DNA of 34,571 nucleotides from Hyphomicrobiales bacterium (GCA_009377695.1 WHTP01000063.1:1-34571), one strand, 5' to 3'. Counted from the first letter of the stretch, positions 1 to 10,040 are shown. The notes: generated by a model from the letters alone, not told the origin. Made by a program: numbers and translations.

Positions 1-141
1 CCCTTCTCAGCGGGCGACTTTGCGAATGTTAGAATCAAAGGACCACTAGCAAATATAAGCTGCTAGTGGAGTTTTGGATTTGACATTCGCTTTGGGAGTC
101 TGCGGTCAACGGGGTAGCGAATGTCAAATCCACTCCACTAG
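1..141. repeat. Pair of CTAG-ended hairpin repeats, left copy (first unit cut by window edge)
   Basis: Two palindromic units lie head to tail. The first (1-49) is only its right part and ends in CACTAG; a 13-nt AT-rich spacer (50-62) follows; the second is complete (63-141), starting CTAGTGGAG and ending CTCCACTAG. The second unit folds on itself through GGATTTGACATTCGC and its complement. Its left arm carries an extra TTTT next to the terminal stem that is not matched on the right. The whole 141 bp reappears in inverted orientation at 29706-29846 with one mismatch. It sits 78 nt before the UbiD-family gene. Confidence 0.9.
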
Positions 142-219
142 GCTGCGGCAACGTCGCCCCAGGATGTCGCGATCGCGCTATCCGGGCTACATTTGCCGTC
201 CAAACGTGGACGGGCATGA

Positions 220-1755
220 ATGGAAGAGCAATCTGTCGAACGAACCGGCGCTGTCGCCGGCTCAAACCAGGACACACCGGTTGCCTGGCGTGACCTGCGC
301 GAGTGGGTCGCGCTGATCGAAGCCAACGGCCTGCTCAAGCGCATCGACAAGCCGGTCGATGCCGACGAAGAGCTTGCCGCCATCGCCTATCTCGCGACCC
401 GCCGCGAGGACGCCCCTGCCCTGATGTTCGACACCATCACCGGCGACCGTACCGGCTCGAGCATCCTCACCAACATGCTGGGCTCGAGCAAGGAACGCTA
501 CGCGCTCGCGGTCGGAATCGACCCGATCCTCTCGACCGCGGAGATGATCGCGACAACCCGTGAGATCATGCAACGCCGGGTCAAGCCGGTGCCGGTCGCT
601 AAAGCCGACGCGCGCGTGAACGAAGTTGTCCTGCGCGGCGACGAGATCGACCTCACGCAATTCCCGGTGCCGAAGTTCTGGCCGGGCGACGGTGGTCGCT
701 ATATCGGCACCGGCGATATCGCGTTGACGCGCAATCCCGATACCGGCCGCATCAATGTCGGCTGCTATCGGCAAATGCTGCATGGGCCGCGACGTGTCGG
801 GCTCTACTGCTCGCCCGGCAAGCACGGGCTGATCGACCGGGAAGGCTGGTGGGCGCGCGGCAAGCCGTGCGAAGTGGTTGCGGCCTATGGCATTGATCCG
901 GTGCTGTTCATGCTGGCCGCACAGGTATTCGGCATGAAAGAATCCGAGCTTGACGTCGCCGGCGGCATGATGGGTCGCGGCGTCGAGCTCACTGAAGCGG
1001 AATATGTGAGCCTGCCGATCCCCGCCAATGCCGAGTTCGTCATCGAGGGGCTCTTGCATCCCGGCGACAGCGAAGAGGAAGGACCGCTTGGTGAGTTCAC
1101 CGGCTATTACGGCCGCGAGCGTGCGCCGCAGCCGGTCATCGAGGTCAAGGCGGTGCATCACCGCCGCTCCCCGATCTTCACCGCCGCGCTGATGGCGAAA
1201 TATCCATCCTGCGAAATCGGCGCCTATTACGCGATCATGCGCTCGGCGCGCATCCTTGACGATCTTGACCGCATCGGCGTCTCCGGCGTGCTCGGCGCCT
1301 ATGCGCATCCGGCCGCCGCGTCGGGCTGGGGCATGGTGGTGGTATCGATACAGCAGCAATATGCCGGACACGCGGCGCAGGTGCTGGCGCTGACCGCGCA
1401 ATGCCCGGCTGCCGCCTACTACACCAAATGGATCATCGCGGTGGACGAGGACGTCGATCCGACCGACTTCAACGACGTGATGTGGGCGCTCTCGACGCGC
1501 TGCAACCCGGCCGACGACCTCGACGTGTTGCGCAACACCTGGTCGACCGGTCTCGATCCGAGCCAGTATCCGCCGGAGCTGCGGCCCTACGGATCGAAGG
1601 TGCTGATCAACGCGTGCAAGCCGCACAAGCACATCAAGCAATTCCCGCAGGCGACGCTCTTGCGGCAGAGCGTCTACGAGCGCGCCGCCGCGCGCTGGGA
1701 TGAGCTTGGCTTCGAAGGACCACCGCCAAAGCTGACGGCGTTTCATCAGGAGTGA
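220..1755 (+). CDS. UbiD-family prenylated-FMN-dependent decarboxylase
   Basis: A 511-aa protein with the full UbiD fold length. UbiD enzymes reversibly decarboxylate aromatic or alpha,beta-unsaturated acids using prenyl-FMN made by UbiX. Visible signature: N179 and R184 in NVGCYR, and E287 and E292 in EGPLGE, which match the Asn, Arg and two Glu residues that bind Mn/prFMN and act in catalysis in this family. The ATG at 220 has no strong Shine-Dalgarno site, so the N-terminus (about 20 loosely conserved residues before VAWRDL) may be shorter. No ubiX is in the window. The substrate cannot be told: it may be 3-polyprenyl-4-hydroxybenzoate (ubiquinone synthesis) or an aromatic acid; the pca genes at the other end make the second worth considering. 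Confidence 0.9.
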   Translation: MEEQSVERTGAVAGSNQDTPVAWRDLREWVALIEANGLLKRIDKPVDADEELAAIAYLATRREDAPALMFDTITGDRTGSSILTNMLGSSKERYALAVGIDPILSTAEMIATTREIMQRRVKPVPVAKADARVNEVVLRGDEIDLTQFPVPKFWPGDGGRYIGTGDIALTRNPDTGRINVGCYRQMLHGPRRVGLYCSPGKHGLIDREGWWARGKPCEVVAAYGIDPVLFMLAAQVFGMKESELDVAGGMMGRGVELTEAEYVSLPIPANAEFVIEGLLHPGDSEEEGPLGEFTGYYGRERAPQPVIEVKAVHHRRSPIFTAALMAKYPSCEIGAYYAIMRSARILDDLDRIGVSGVLGAYAHPAAASGWGMVVVSIQQQYAGHAAQVLALTAQCPAAAYYTKWIIAVDEDVDPTDFNDVMWALSTRCNPADDLDVLRNTWSTGLDPSQYPPELRPYGSKVLINACKPHKHIKQFPQATLLRQSVYERAAARWDELGFEGPPPKLTAFHQE

Positions 1756-1780
1756 TCGCTGCCAGGCTAAACCCTCTCTG

Positions 1781-1867
1781 GTCATTCCGGGGCCGGCCGA
1801 AGGCCGGAGCCCGGAATCCAAACCGCCCATGGATTCCGGACAGCCGCTTCGCGGCTTCCGGAATGAC
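1781..1867. repeat. Intergenic palindromic repeat (GTCATTCCGG type)
   Basis: The element opens with GTCATTCCGG and closes with CCGGAATGAC, with inner short hairpins (ggccggccgaaggccgg and gccgcttcgcggc). Elements of this look are scattered between genes in Bradyrhizobium-type genomes (from memory). It lies in the convergent gap between the UbiD-family gene and usg and could help end transcription from both sides. Confidence 0.75.
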
Positions 1868-1877
1868 GGAGGCTTCG

Positions 1878-2147
1878 TCAGTGCAGCCGGAATTCCCCGT
1901 CCAGCGCGCGGATTTCCGCAGGCTTGATCAGCCGTGCATGCGCGACGGTCACCGAATGCAGCGGGCCTTCGATCTTCTCCAGCCAGAACGCCAGAAACTT
2001 GTTCAGCACCGGAAACTTCGGACAGAGGTCGTAGTCCTGCCAGACGTAGGTCTGCAGTACCGTGGGATGGTCGGGTAGCCGATAAAGGATCTCGGCCGTG
2101 GTCAGTCCGTAGCCCTCGAGCTGCTTCTTGAAACCTTCCGAAATCAT
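1878..2147 (-). CDS. usg: Usg family protein
   Basis: An 89-aa protein recognised by its family-wide core: QLEGYGLTTAEILYRLPDHP, then LQTYVWQDYDL, then GPLHSVTVAHARLI. Usg proteins are small, soluble and confined mainly to alphaproteobacteria; an old suggestion linked them to phosphoribosylanthranilate isomerase, but their role is not established. The ATG at 2147 was chosen because GGAGG lies 7 nt ahead of it; a 19-residue upstream extension in the same frame lacks family similarity. The gene is single and points away from groES. Confidence 0.85.
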   Translation of the reverse strand: MISEGFKKQLEGYGLTTAEILYRLPDHPTVLQTYVWQDYDLCPKFPVLNKFLAFWLEKIEGPLHSVTVAHARLIKPAEIRALDGEFRLH

Positions 2148-2354
2148 GCAACGTCCTCCATGTCCGAGAACAACAGCATCGTGGAACCGGCGTTCCGATT
2201 GCAAGCCGAAAAGATAAATTATGTGTGCATTATCAAGGCACTAGCAGCATCGCCTGATGGCTGCTGACAAACCGCCTGAGGCGCGGGCGAGCGACCGGGT
2301 GCCGACCGCCTGGCCCCAAATTAACCAAATAAATTCAGATATTTGAGATGCCTG

Positions 2355-2381
2355 ATAGCACTCCGCCGAAATGAGTGCTAA
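2355..2381 (+). promoter_or_regulatory. CIRCE element (HrcA operator) upstream of groES
   Basis: ATAGCACTC, nine bases, GAGTGCTAA: one mismatch from the CIRCE consensus TTAGCACTC-N9-GAGTGCTAA. HrcA binds CIRCE and represses groESL until heat shock. It lies 140 nt before the groES start and, unusually, just upstream of the RpoH-like promoter at 2399-2427 instead of downstream of it. The rest of the usg-groES gap (2148-2521) shows nothing else clear. Confidence 0.92.
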
Positions 2382-2398
2382 AAATCCGCGCGGCCCCT

Positions 2399-2427
2399 CT
2401 TGCGGGTCAAAAATGTGCGCCCTATGT
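2399..2427 (+). promoter_or_regulatory. RpoH (sigma-32) type promoter of groESL
   Basis: CTTG at 2399-2402, an 18-nt spacer, then CCTATGT at 2421-2427. This fits the alphaproteobacterial heat-shock promoter pattern CTTG-N17/18-CYTATNT. Transcription would begin near 2434, leaving an untranslated leader of about 90 nt before groES. Confidence 0.7.
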
Positions 2428-2521
2428 CGCGCGCAAGCAGCCGCCAGGGGGCTCCAGGCGGCTGCGTCCACAAGACTACCGAATCACAAGGCTACCGAAT
2501 CACTCAACGAGGAGGATTTCC

Positions 2522-2836
2522 ATGAAGTTCCGTCCGCTTCACGACCGCGTCGTCGTTAAGCGTGTTGATGCCGAAGAGAAGACGTCCGGTGGCATCATCA
2601 TCCCCGACACCGCCAAAGAGAAGCCCAGCCAGGGCGAGATCGTTGCAGTTGGCCCCGGTGGCCGCGACGAGGCGGGCAAACTCATCCCGATCGATCTGCA
2701 GGTTGGCGACCGCGTGCTGTTCGGCAAGTGGTCGGGCACCGAGGTCAAGATCGACGGCCAAGACCTCCTGATCATGAAAGAGTCTGACATCCTTGGCGTG
2801 CTGGAAGGCAGCGTCGCCAAGAAGAAGGCCGCTTAA
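2522..2836 (+). CDS. groES: Co-chaperonin GroES (Cpn10)
   Basis: A 104-aa protein of typical GroES length beginning [16 protein letters not shown]. The mobile-loop stretch [18 protein letters not shown], which contacts GroEL, is at about residues 16-33, followed by [18 protein letters not shown]. GroES forms the heptameric lid of the folding chamber. The ATG at 2522 is preceded by a strong GAGGAGG 7 nt away; an in-frame extension to 2375 runs through the promoter and is not part of the gene. It is followed by groEL after 77 nt and is under the CIRCE and RpoH-like sites upstream. Confidence 0.98.
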   Translation: MKFRPLHDRVVVKRVDAEEKTSGGIIIPDTAKEKPSQGEIVAVGPGGRDEAGKLIPIDLQVGDRVLFGKWSGTEVKIDGQDLLIMKESDILGVLEGSVAKKKAA

Positions 2837-2858
2837 GCATCATTCGATCCTTCGAGAT

Positions 2859-2878
2859 GCGAGCGCTTGTTTGCTCGC
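2859..2878 (+). other. Intergenic hairpin between groES and groEL
   Basis: GCGAGC, an 8-nt loop, GCTCGC. No T-run follows, so it is not a terminator. In Agrobacterium the groESL message is known to be cut between the two genes near a hairpin, giving a more stable groEL message; this stem may play the same part. That role is inferred. Confidence 0.4.
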
Positions 2879-2886
2879 TTCCGTAA

Positions 2887-4545
<1,659 letters not shown>

Positions 4546-4573
4546 TCGGTCCTATCAGACCAGACAAAAAATC

Positions 4574-4607
4574 GAGGCTCGGGAGCAATCCCGGGCCTCT
4601 TTCTTTT
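4574..4607 (+). terminator. Rho-independent terminator of groESL
   Basis: GAGGCTCGGGA, loop GCAA, TCCCGGGCCTC: an 11-bp stem with one G-T type mismatch, followed by a T-rich run (tttcttttc). It begins 28 nt after the groEL stop. Confidence 0.88.
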
Positions 4608-4758
4608 CTGGAACCGCGACCGATCCCGTTCCGCCCGTCCACCCAAAAGCGGCGACTCGACAACACCAAAAGATTCGGACTCCCGCTGGAGTTACCCCCC
4701 ACCTGATCGGGCGCGCGAATGAGTAATGAACCCTCCGACCGCGAATTGCTTTAGACTA

Positions 4759-4810
4759 CAAAAACGAGAAACGACCACGAACGAAAGGTGCGCGTACATC
4801 CGGCGTCACC
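4759..4810. repeat. Direct repeat, copy 1, before the DUF72 gene
   Basis: About 52 bp that recur at 5757-5808 with a few substitutions and small indels; the last 24 bases (ggtgcgcg through ggcgtcacc) are identical in both. The rest of the 4608-4897 gap shows no gene. Confidence 0.85.
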
Positions 4811-4897
4811 TGTCGAAGCGCGGTCGCTGGGGCGATGGTACACTGTACACAGCCATCGCCACTTGATGAAGTGCTACCGGAGGCGAACGACAGCGTC

Positions 4898-5716
4898 ATG
4901 ACAGCAAAAACAGGGCAAATCCGCATCGGCATCGGGGGCTGGACGTTCGAGCCGTGGCGCGGCGAGTTCTATCCGAAGGGTCTGCCGCACGCGAAGGAGC
5001 TTGCCTATGCCAGCGAGCGGCTCACGTCGATCGAGGTCAACGGCACCTTCTACCGTTCGCAGACGCCGGCGACCTTCCGCAAATGGGCGAGCGAGGTGCC
5101 CGATGGTTTCGTCTTCTCGCTCAAGGGCCCGCGCTTCACGACCAATCGCCGCGTGCTGAAAGAAGCGGGCGACTCCATCCAACGCTTTCTTGACAGTGGC
5201 GTGACCGAGCTCGGACCGCATCTCGGGCCCCTGCTCTGGCAGTTCGCGCCGACCAAGAAATTCGACGAAGCCGACTTCGGCGCCTTTCTTGAGCTGCTGC
5301 CGGACAAATTCAACGGCTGTCACATTCGCCACGTCGTCGAGGTCCGGCATGACAGTTTCAAGACGCCGGAATTTGCCGCGCTGTTACGCAAATTCTCGAT
5401 CCCCGCCGTCTATACCGACCATGCGCGCTATCCAAACATCGCCGATGTGACCGGCGATTTCGTGTATGCGCGGCTGCAACAGGGCGACGATAAGATCCCG
5501 ACCGCCTACCCGCCCAAAGCAATCGCCGAATGGGGCAAGCGGCTGCGCGACTGGGCCATGGGCGGCGAGCCCGATGACCTCGAGCGCATCGCACCGTCAC
5601 CGAAAGGCAAAGGCAAGCCGCGCGACGTGTTCGCCTACGTCATCCATGAAGGCAAGATCCGCGCGCCAGCGGCGGCGATGGGCTTGATCGAAAAGGTCGG
5701 AAAGCGTCCAGTGTGA
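4898..5716 (+). CDS. DUF72 (YecE-like) family protein
   Basis: A 272-aa protein of the DUF72 family, a TIM-barrel fold of unknown function. Family marks: IRIGIGGWTFEPWRGEFYP near the N-terminus, then SIEVNGTFYRSQ, FVFSLKGPRFTTN, GPLLWQFAPT, VVEVRHDSF and FVYARLQ. An in-frame ATG at 4835 would add 21 residues; 4898 is preferred because MTAKTGQIRIGIGGW is where family members normally begin, though neither start has a well-placed ribosome site. The gene stands alone, bounded by two direct repeats. Which molecule it acts on cannot be said. Confidence 0.85.
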   Translation: MTAKTGQIRIGIGGWTFEPWRGEFYPKGLPHAKELAYASERLTSIEVNGTFYRSQTPATFRKWASEVPDGFVFSLKGPRFTTNRRVLKEAGDSIQRFLDSGVTELGPHLGPLLWQFAPTKKFDEADFGAFLELLPDKFNGCHIRHVVEVRHDSFKTPEFAALLRKFSIPAVYTDHARYPNIADVTGDFVYARLQQGDDKIPTAYPPKAIAEWGKRLRDWAMGGEPDDLERIAPSPKGKGKPRDVFAYVIHEGKIRAPAAAMGLIEKVGKRPV

Positions 5717-5756
5717 CAGTGATATCCCCACAAGTCACAATTCCAAATGACAGCCT

Positions 5757-5808
5757 CAAAAACGACAACGACCACGAACCAAGAGGTGCGCGTACATCCG
5801 GCGTCACC
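5757..5808. repeat. Direct repeat, copy 2, after the DUF72 gene
   Basis: Matches 4759-4810 in the same orientation. Directly after it, TCGTGGTCGT (5815-5824) is the reverse complement of ACGACCACGA inside the repeat (5768-5777), so this copy could form a hairpin that copy 1 cannot. The remainder of the gap 5809-5989 shows no gene. Confidence 0.85.
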
Positions 5809-5989
5809 CAATGATCGTGGTCGTCCTGGCTGCAGCCGACTTGCGGCTGCCGCCCAGCGAAGGAACCTTTCAGCCAGCTCAACTTCGCCTTTCATGCTAT
5901 GTAGGTATTGTATGTGACACCCGCAAGACAGTGGAAAACAATGTTTTTCGCTGTCATGGGCCAGGTGCCCGAGATCAGGAGGCTACCAG

Positions 5990-7438
5990 TCACGGCCACT
6001 TGGCGCGGGCGCGAATATCGGCGAACGACTTCGTCGCGTTCGCCACGATCTGCTTGTGATCGAGCGCCGTGTGACGGCCGCTGCGATAGAGGATGCGGCC
6101 ATCAACGATCGTGGTGTCGACATTGCTCGGCTGCGCCAATGACACGAGTGCGTCATACGGGTCGCCCATGGGTGTCATGTTGACGTCGGTGGTGCGCACC
6201 AGGATGAGGTCGGCGCGCTTGCCGGGCGTGAGCGAGCCCACCCTGTCGGCGACGCCGAGGTCGCGTGCGCCATCGACCGTGGCGAGCTCCACCATCCGCC
6301 TGCTGGTGAGCGGGATCTTATTGCCCAGGCGATGCTTGTGCAGCGAATAGGCCATGCGCATGCAGCCGAAGCAGTCGCAGTTGTAGTTGGTCGTATGGTC
6401 GATCGACAAACTGACCGGGACGCCGGCTTCCAACAGCTCGCCGAGTTGAATGACGCCGGCGCTCGCCGGACGCTGCGATTCCCCGACCGGCGAGGTCGTG
6501 TAGCGCGTGCCCTTTTCCTTCATCATCGCGCGCTCCTCCGCCGTCGTCAGCAAGGGGTGCACGAGCTGCAGGTCCGGACCAAGAAGCCCCGTATCGTTGA
6601 GCAACTTGATCGGGCTCGCGCCCGACGTGTGCATGGTGATCGTCAGGCCGAGCTCACGCGCCGCGCCCCATTCCTTCTTTGCCATCTCGATCGAGATGTT
6701 GCCGCGCAAGGGATTGGTGCCGTCGCCGACGTTGCGTGAGGAAATTCCGAGCGTCAGCATTCCGTCGTTCTTGATCCAATCGCGCTTCACGCGCGCGAGG
6801 TCGGCAAGATCCATGGGCTGATCGTTGGGCGCGCCCTGCGGCGAGCCGTAGGCGAAACGCCCACGGATGCCGGTATCGCTCATGGCCCGCAGCTCTGCAT
6901 CGGCATGCGCGGGCGAGCGCACGTTGTGCGCCCAGTTGTGGGTCGTCGTGACGCCGGCGCTCAACGCCTCGGCGAGCCCGAGCTGCACGCTGTTATAGCT
7001 GTCATCGGCCATCATGTGCGGTCCGAGCCGCGACGTGACCGGGAAATAGCCGCGCGCCTTGTCATCATTGCTGATGACCGGCCGGAACAGGCTGGTCCAA
7101 TGATGCCAATGGGTCTCGACAAAGCCCGGCATGCAGATCATGCCGCGCCCGTCGATGACGTCTGCGCCGGCCGCATTGACATTTGCCCCGATCGCAACGA
7201 TAGCGCCATCGCGAACATGGACGTCGCCCGTCGGCAGATCGCCGACTTTCGGGTCCATCGAGAGCACGTGGGCGGCGCGGACGACGAACTCGCCGCGCGC
7301 CGGCAGCGTCGCGGCGGGCGCGGCACCCTGCCCCGTCGTTGCGGATTGCGCGTCCGCCTGGTCGTGCATCAGAGCGGATGCGCCGATGGATGCTGCTCCG
7401 GCGAGAATCGCACGCCGGTCGATTGGCTTTGGATGCAT
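5990..7438 (-). CDS. Exported amidohydrolase-family metal-dependent hydrolase
   Basis: A 482-aa protein. The N-terminus has a Tat-like signal: DRRAILAGAASIGASAL at residues 7-23, ending near QADAQS. The mature part is a TIM-barrel amidohydrolase of the deaminase / chlorohydrolase branch. Likely metal ligands are H110 and H112 (ETHWHHW), H270 (TMHTSG), H294 (LVHPLL) and D347 (SIDHTT). The closing segment GSLTPGKRADLILV is the usual family end. A CDCFGC cluster (C354, C356, C359) follows the metal Asp and is unusual. The ATG at 7438 has GGGAGG 6 nt ahead; a longer frame to 7525 is not needed. It lies 89 nt downstream of an MFS transporter gene on the same strand, so uptake and hydrolysis of one compound is plausible. 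The substrate is unknown. Confidence 0.85.
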   Translation of the reverse strand: MHPKPIDRRAILAGAASIGASALMHDQADAQSATTGQGAAPAATLPARGEFVVRAAHVLSMDPKVGDLPTGDVHVRDGAIVAIGANVNAAGADVIDGRGMICMPGFVETHWHHWTSLFRPVISNDDKARGYFPVTSRLGPHMMADDSYNSVQLGLAEALSAGVTTTHNWAHNVRSPAHADAELRAMSDTGIRGRFAYGSPQGAPNDQPMDLADLARVKRDWIKNDGMLTLGISSRNVGDGTNPLRGNISIEMAKKEWGAARELGLTITMHTSGASPIKLLNDTGLLGPDLQLVHPLLTTAEERAMMKEKGTRYTTSPVGESQRPASAGVIQLGELLEAGVPVSLSIDHTTNYNCDCFGCMRMAYSLHKHRLGNKIPLTSRRMVELATVDGARDLGVADRVGSLTPGKRADLILVRTTDVNMTPMGDPYDALVSLAQPSNVDTTIVDGRILYRSGRHTALDHKQIVANATKSFADIRARAKWP

Positions 7439-7527
7439 CGAAACCTCCCCATTGATCTTTTCTTGTCGTCCGAGACAAACACTCGCGCCGCGAGGGCGCG
7501 CGCCGAACCGCTGCCGCAGCGGCAAGC

Positions 7528-8769
7528 CTATTCCGCCGGCTGCGGGATCGACGCACGCTCCTTCTCGACGCCATTAACGAGCACAGCAATCGCCGCCGTG
7601 GCGATGACAAAGCCGAGCGCAATCACCGCCGTGACCGCGAGCACGAGGTCGAAGCCGCCGCGCCCGTGCAGCAGCGCGATCAGCGACACCGCCGCACCCG
7701 ACACCAGGAAGGTCAGGAAATAGCGCACCGCAAACACCCGGCCGCGCCAGGCGTCGGCGGTGTAGCGCGCGATCACCATGTCGTTGACGGTCACCTGCGC
7801 ATAGATGCCGATGACAGCCGCCGCGAGCGCGAACAGAATGGTAAGGCCGGTCGCATAGGCTGCCCAGATCACGCCAGCGAGCTGCCAGACCGCGACTACG
7901 GCGAACAGGATGTGCAGCGGGAATTTCTCGACCAGCCGCCCCATCGCAAGTTGCGCGAGCGCGCCGAACGCCAGGATCACGGTGGCGAGCCCGCCCACCA
8001 GGACCAGCGACACGTCACCGAGACGCTCGTCGACAATCTTCGGCAGCGCCACCGTCACGATGTGGAAGACCAAGCCGGCGGTGAGCGCAATGACGACGAA
8101 CAGACAGAACACGGTCGCCGCGACCCATGCCGCCAGCCGCACGTCGGGCGTCTGCTCGCGTGTGGCCGATTTGTGCCGGTCATCGGCGACGAGACGCAGA
8201 TAGGCGATGCCGGTGAGGATGCAGACAGCGGCCGGCACGACGAAGGCGCCGCGCCATCCGATCACAGAGGCGAGCACGGCGGTGATGCCGGCAGCGAACG
8301 CGACGCCGAGATTGCCGCACACGCCGTTGAAGGCGAGCGAGCGGCCGCGCGTCGTCGCCTGCTCGATCAGCATCGCGGTGCCGACCGGATGATAGATCGC
8401 GGCGAACATGCCGAGCGCCGCGAGCGCGATCGCGAGCGTGATCAGGTTCGGCGCCAGCGCCGCGCCGAGAAGCGATACGCCGCAGCCGAAATAGAACAGC
8501 GCCATCATATTGCGCCGGCTCCAGCGGTCGGCGAGCCAGCCGGCCGGAAGCGAGAAGATACCGAATGCAACAAAAGAGGCGGTGCCAAGCGCGATCAGCT
8601 CGGCATAGCTGCGGCCATAGACGGCTTCGAGCCCAATCACGACCGTCGGGAAGATCAGGATCACGTAATGATCGATCGCGTGCGCCCAGTTGATAAAGCC
8701 GATCGAAATCCGCCGCGCGGCGAGATCAGGCGCGGCCTGGTCGCTCGACGTGGCAATGATATCCGCCAT
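7528..8769 (-). CDS. Major facilitator superfamily transporter
   Basis: A 413-aa protein, almost entirely hydrophobic segments consistent with 12 membrane helices. The loop between helices 2 and 3 carries the MFS motif as GWLADRWSRRNMM. The sequence NWAHAIDHYVILIFPTVV near the N-terminus and GMFAAIYHPVGTAML resemble the fosmidomycin-resistance-like MFS subgroup. It is the promoter-proximal member of a two-gene set with the amidohydrolase. Direction of transport and substrate cannot be inferred. Confidence 0.85.
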   Translation of the reverse strand: MADIIATSSDQAAPDLAARRISIGFINWAHAIDHYVILIFPTVVIGLEAVYGRSYAELIALGTASFVAFGIFSLPAGWLADRWSRRNMMALFYFGCGVSLLGAALAPNLITLAIALAALGMFAAIYHPVGTAMLIEQATTRGRSLAFNGVCGNLGVAFAAGITAVLASVIGWRGAFVVPAAVCILTGIAYLRLVADDRHKSATREQTPDVRLAAWVAATVFCLFVVIALTAGLVFHIVTVALPKIVDERLGDVSLVLVGGLATVILAFGALAQLAMGRLVEKFPLHILFAVVAVWQLAGVIWAAYATGLTILFALAAAVIGIYAQVTVNDMVIARYTADAWRGRVFAVRYFLTFLVSGAAVSLIALLHGRGGFDLVLAVTAVIALGFVIATAAIAVLVNGVEKERASIPQPAE

Positions 8770-8882
8770 CGTTTGACCCCGGTCTTATCAACCCCGGCGG
8801 AACGTCCTCGCGATGCCGGTCGGTCGTCATTTCTATTGCCTGGTTGCCGGAAAGTCGAGATGGCCGCCGCCAGGAAAGAAAG

Positions 8883-10040
8883 TCAGTCGAGCGTGCGCCG
8901 GAAGCGCGTGACCGCGACCGCCATGGCGAGCAGCATCAGTCCTGTCAGCGCAGCCGTATCGTAATAGAGGTTTTCGAACGACGCGCCTTTGAGCATGATC
9001 CCCCGCACGATGCGAAGATAATGCGTCAGCGGCAGCGCCTCGCCGATCCATTGCGCCCACACCGGCATGCCGGCGAACGGAAACATGAAGCCCGAGAGCA
9101 GGATGTTGGGCAGGAAGAACATCAGCGACATCTGCATCGCCTGGAGCTGGTTCTGCGCCAGCGTCGAGAACGTATAGCCGATTGCGAGGTTCGCGGTGAT
9201 GAATAGCGTGCTAAGCATGGCGAGCAGCAGAAGGCTGCCGAGCAGCGGCACGCCGAACAAGAGAATCCCGATGCCGAGAATGAGCGCCGCCTGCACGAAG
9301 CCGACGATGATATAGGGTATGATCTTGCCGAGCATGACCTCGACCGGCCTGATCGGCATCGACAGCAGGCTCTCCATCGTTCCGCGCTCGATCTCGCGCG
9401 TCACCGAGAGCGCGGTGAAGATCAGCATGGTCATGGTGAGAATGGTGCCGACTAAGCCCGGCACGATGTTGAGCGAGGTCTCGGCGGCCGGATTGTAGCG
9501 TGCATGCGAGCGGAACTCGAACGGCGCCGACGCAGGCTCGGGCACGCCGTGGTCGTGGCGCAACGCCGTCTGCAGCACGCCGCTGAGGGCGGCGATTGCC
9601 GATCCGGCGGCTACCGGATCGGTCGCATCGCTCGCGATCAGGATCGCTGGACGATCGCCGCGCCGCACGTCGCGCTCGAAATTGGCCGGGATCTCGATGG
9701 CGAACAGCACGGTGCCCGAAGCCAGCAGCCGGTCGAACTCCGCCTCGTCGTGCAGGACATGCGTGACCTTGAAATATCGTGTGTTCTCCAAGGCGCGCAG
9801 AATCGATCGCCCGAGGTCGCTGCTTTCCTGCAGTAAGATGGCGGTCGGCAGGTGGCGCGGATTGGTGTTGATCGCATAGCCGAACAGCAGGAGTTGGATC
9901 AGCGGGATCATGATGATCATCGCGAACGAAACGCGGTCGCGCCTGAGCTGAATGAACTCCTTCACCAGCATCGCCCAGGTCCGCCGCCAGAACTCTCCGC
10001 GGCGGGATCGCCTTGGGGTTTGGCCTTGGATCATGGTCAT
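8883..10040 (-). CDS. ABC-2 type permease (YbhS/YbhR-like)
   Basis: A 385-aa membrane protein. One hydrophobic helix (about residues 38-56) is followed by a long extracytoplasmic domain to about residue 195, and then by five helices including SVTREIERGTMESLLSMP, the conserved coupling region of ABC-2 drug exporters. Its ATG overlaps the ATPase stop codon as ATGA. With the ATPase and the HlyD-like lipoprotein it forms an export pump of the YbhGFSR kind. E. coli has two permeases (YbhS and YbhR); only one is present here, so it would act as a homodimer. Confidence 0.9.
   Translation of the reverse strand: MTMIQGQTPRRSRRGEFWRRTWAMLVKEFIQLRRDRVSFAMIIMIPLIQLLLFGYAINTNPRHLPTAILLQESSDLGRSILRALENTRYFKVTHVLHDEAEFDRLLASGTVLFAIEIPANFERDVRRGDRPAILIASDATDPVAAGSAIAALSGVLQTALRHDHGVPEPASAPFEFRSHARYNPAAETSLNIVPGLVGTILTMTMLIFTALSVTREIERGTMESLLSMPIRPVEVMLGKIIPYIIVGFVQAALILGIGILLFGVPLLGSLLLLAMLSTLFITANLAIGYTFSTLAQNQLQAMQMSLMFFLPNILLSGFMFPFAGMPVWAQWIGEALPLTHYLRIVRGIMLKGASFENLYYDTAALTGLMLLAMAVAVTRFRRTLD

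Noticed and set aside
262-2151. 629-codon open frame on the minus strand across the UbiD-family gene
   Set aside because: Antisense shadow typical of high-GC DNA; the plus-strand frame has an intact UbiD active site and the minus translation is Arg/His-rich with no family pattern.
2238-2244. CACTAG before groES as another hairpin repeat
   Set aside because: No matching arm or CTAGTG partner nearby; chance hexamer.
7666-8964. 432-codon plus-strand frame opposite the MFS gene
   Set aside because: Charged, Arg/Asp/His-rich translation typical of the complement of a membrane-protein gene.
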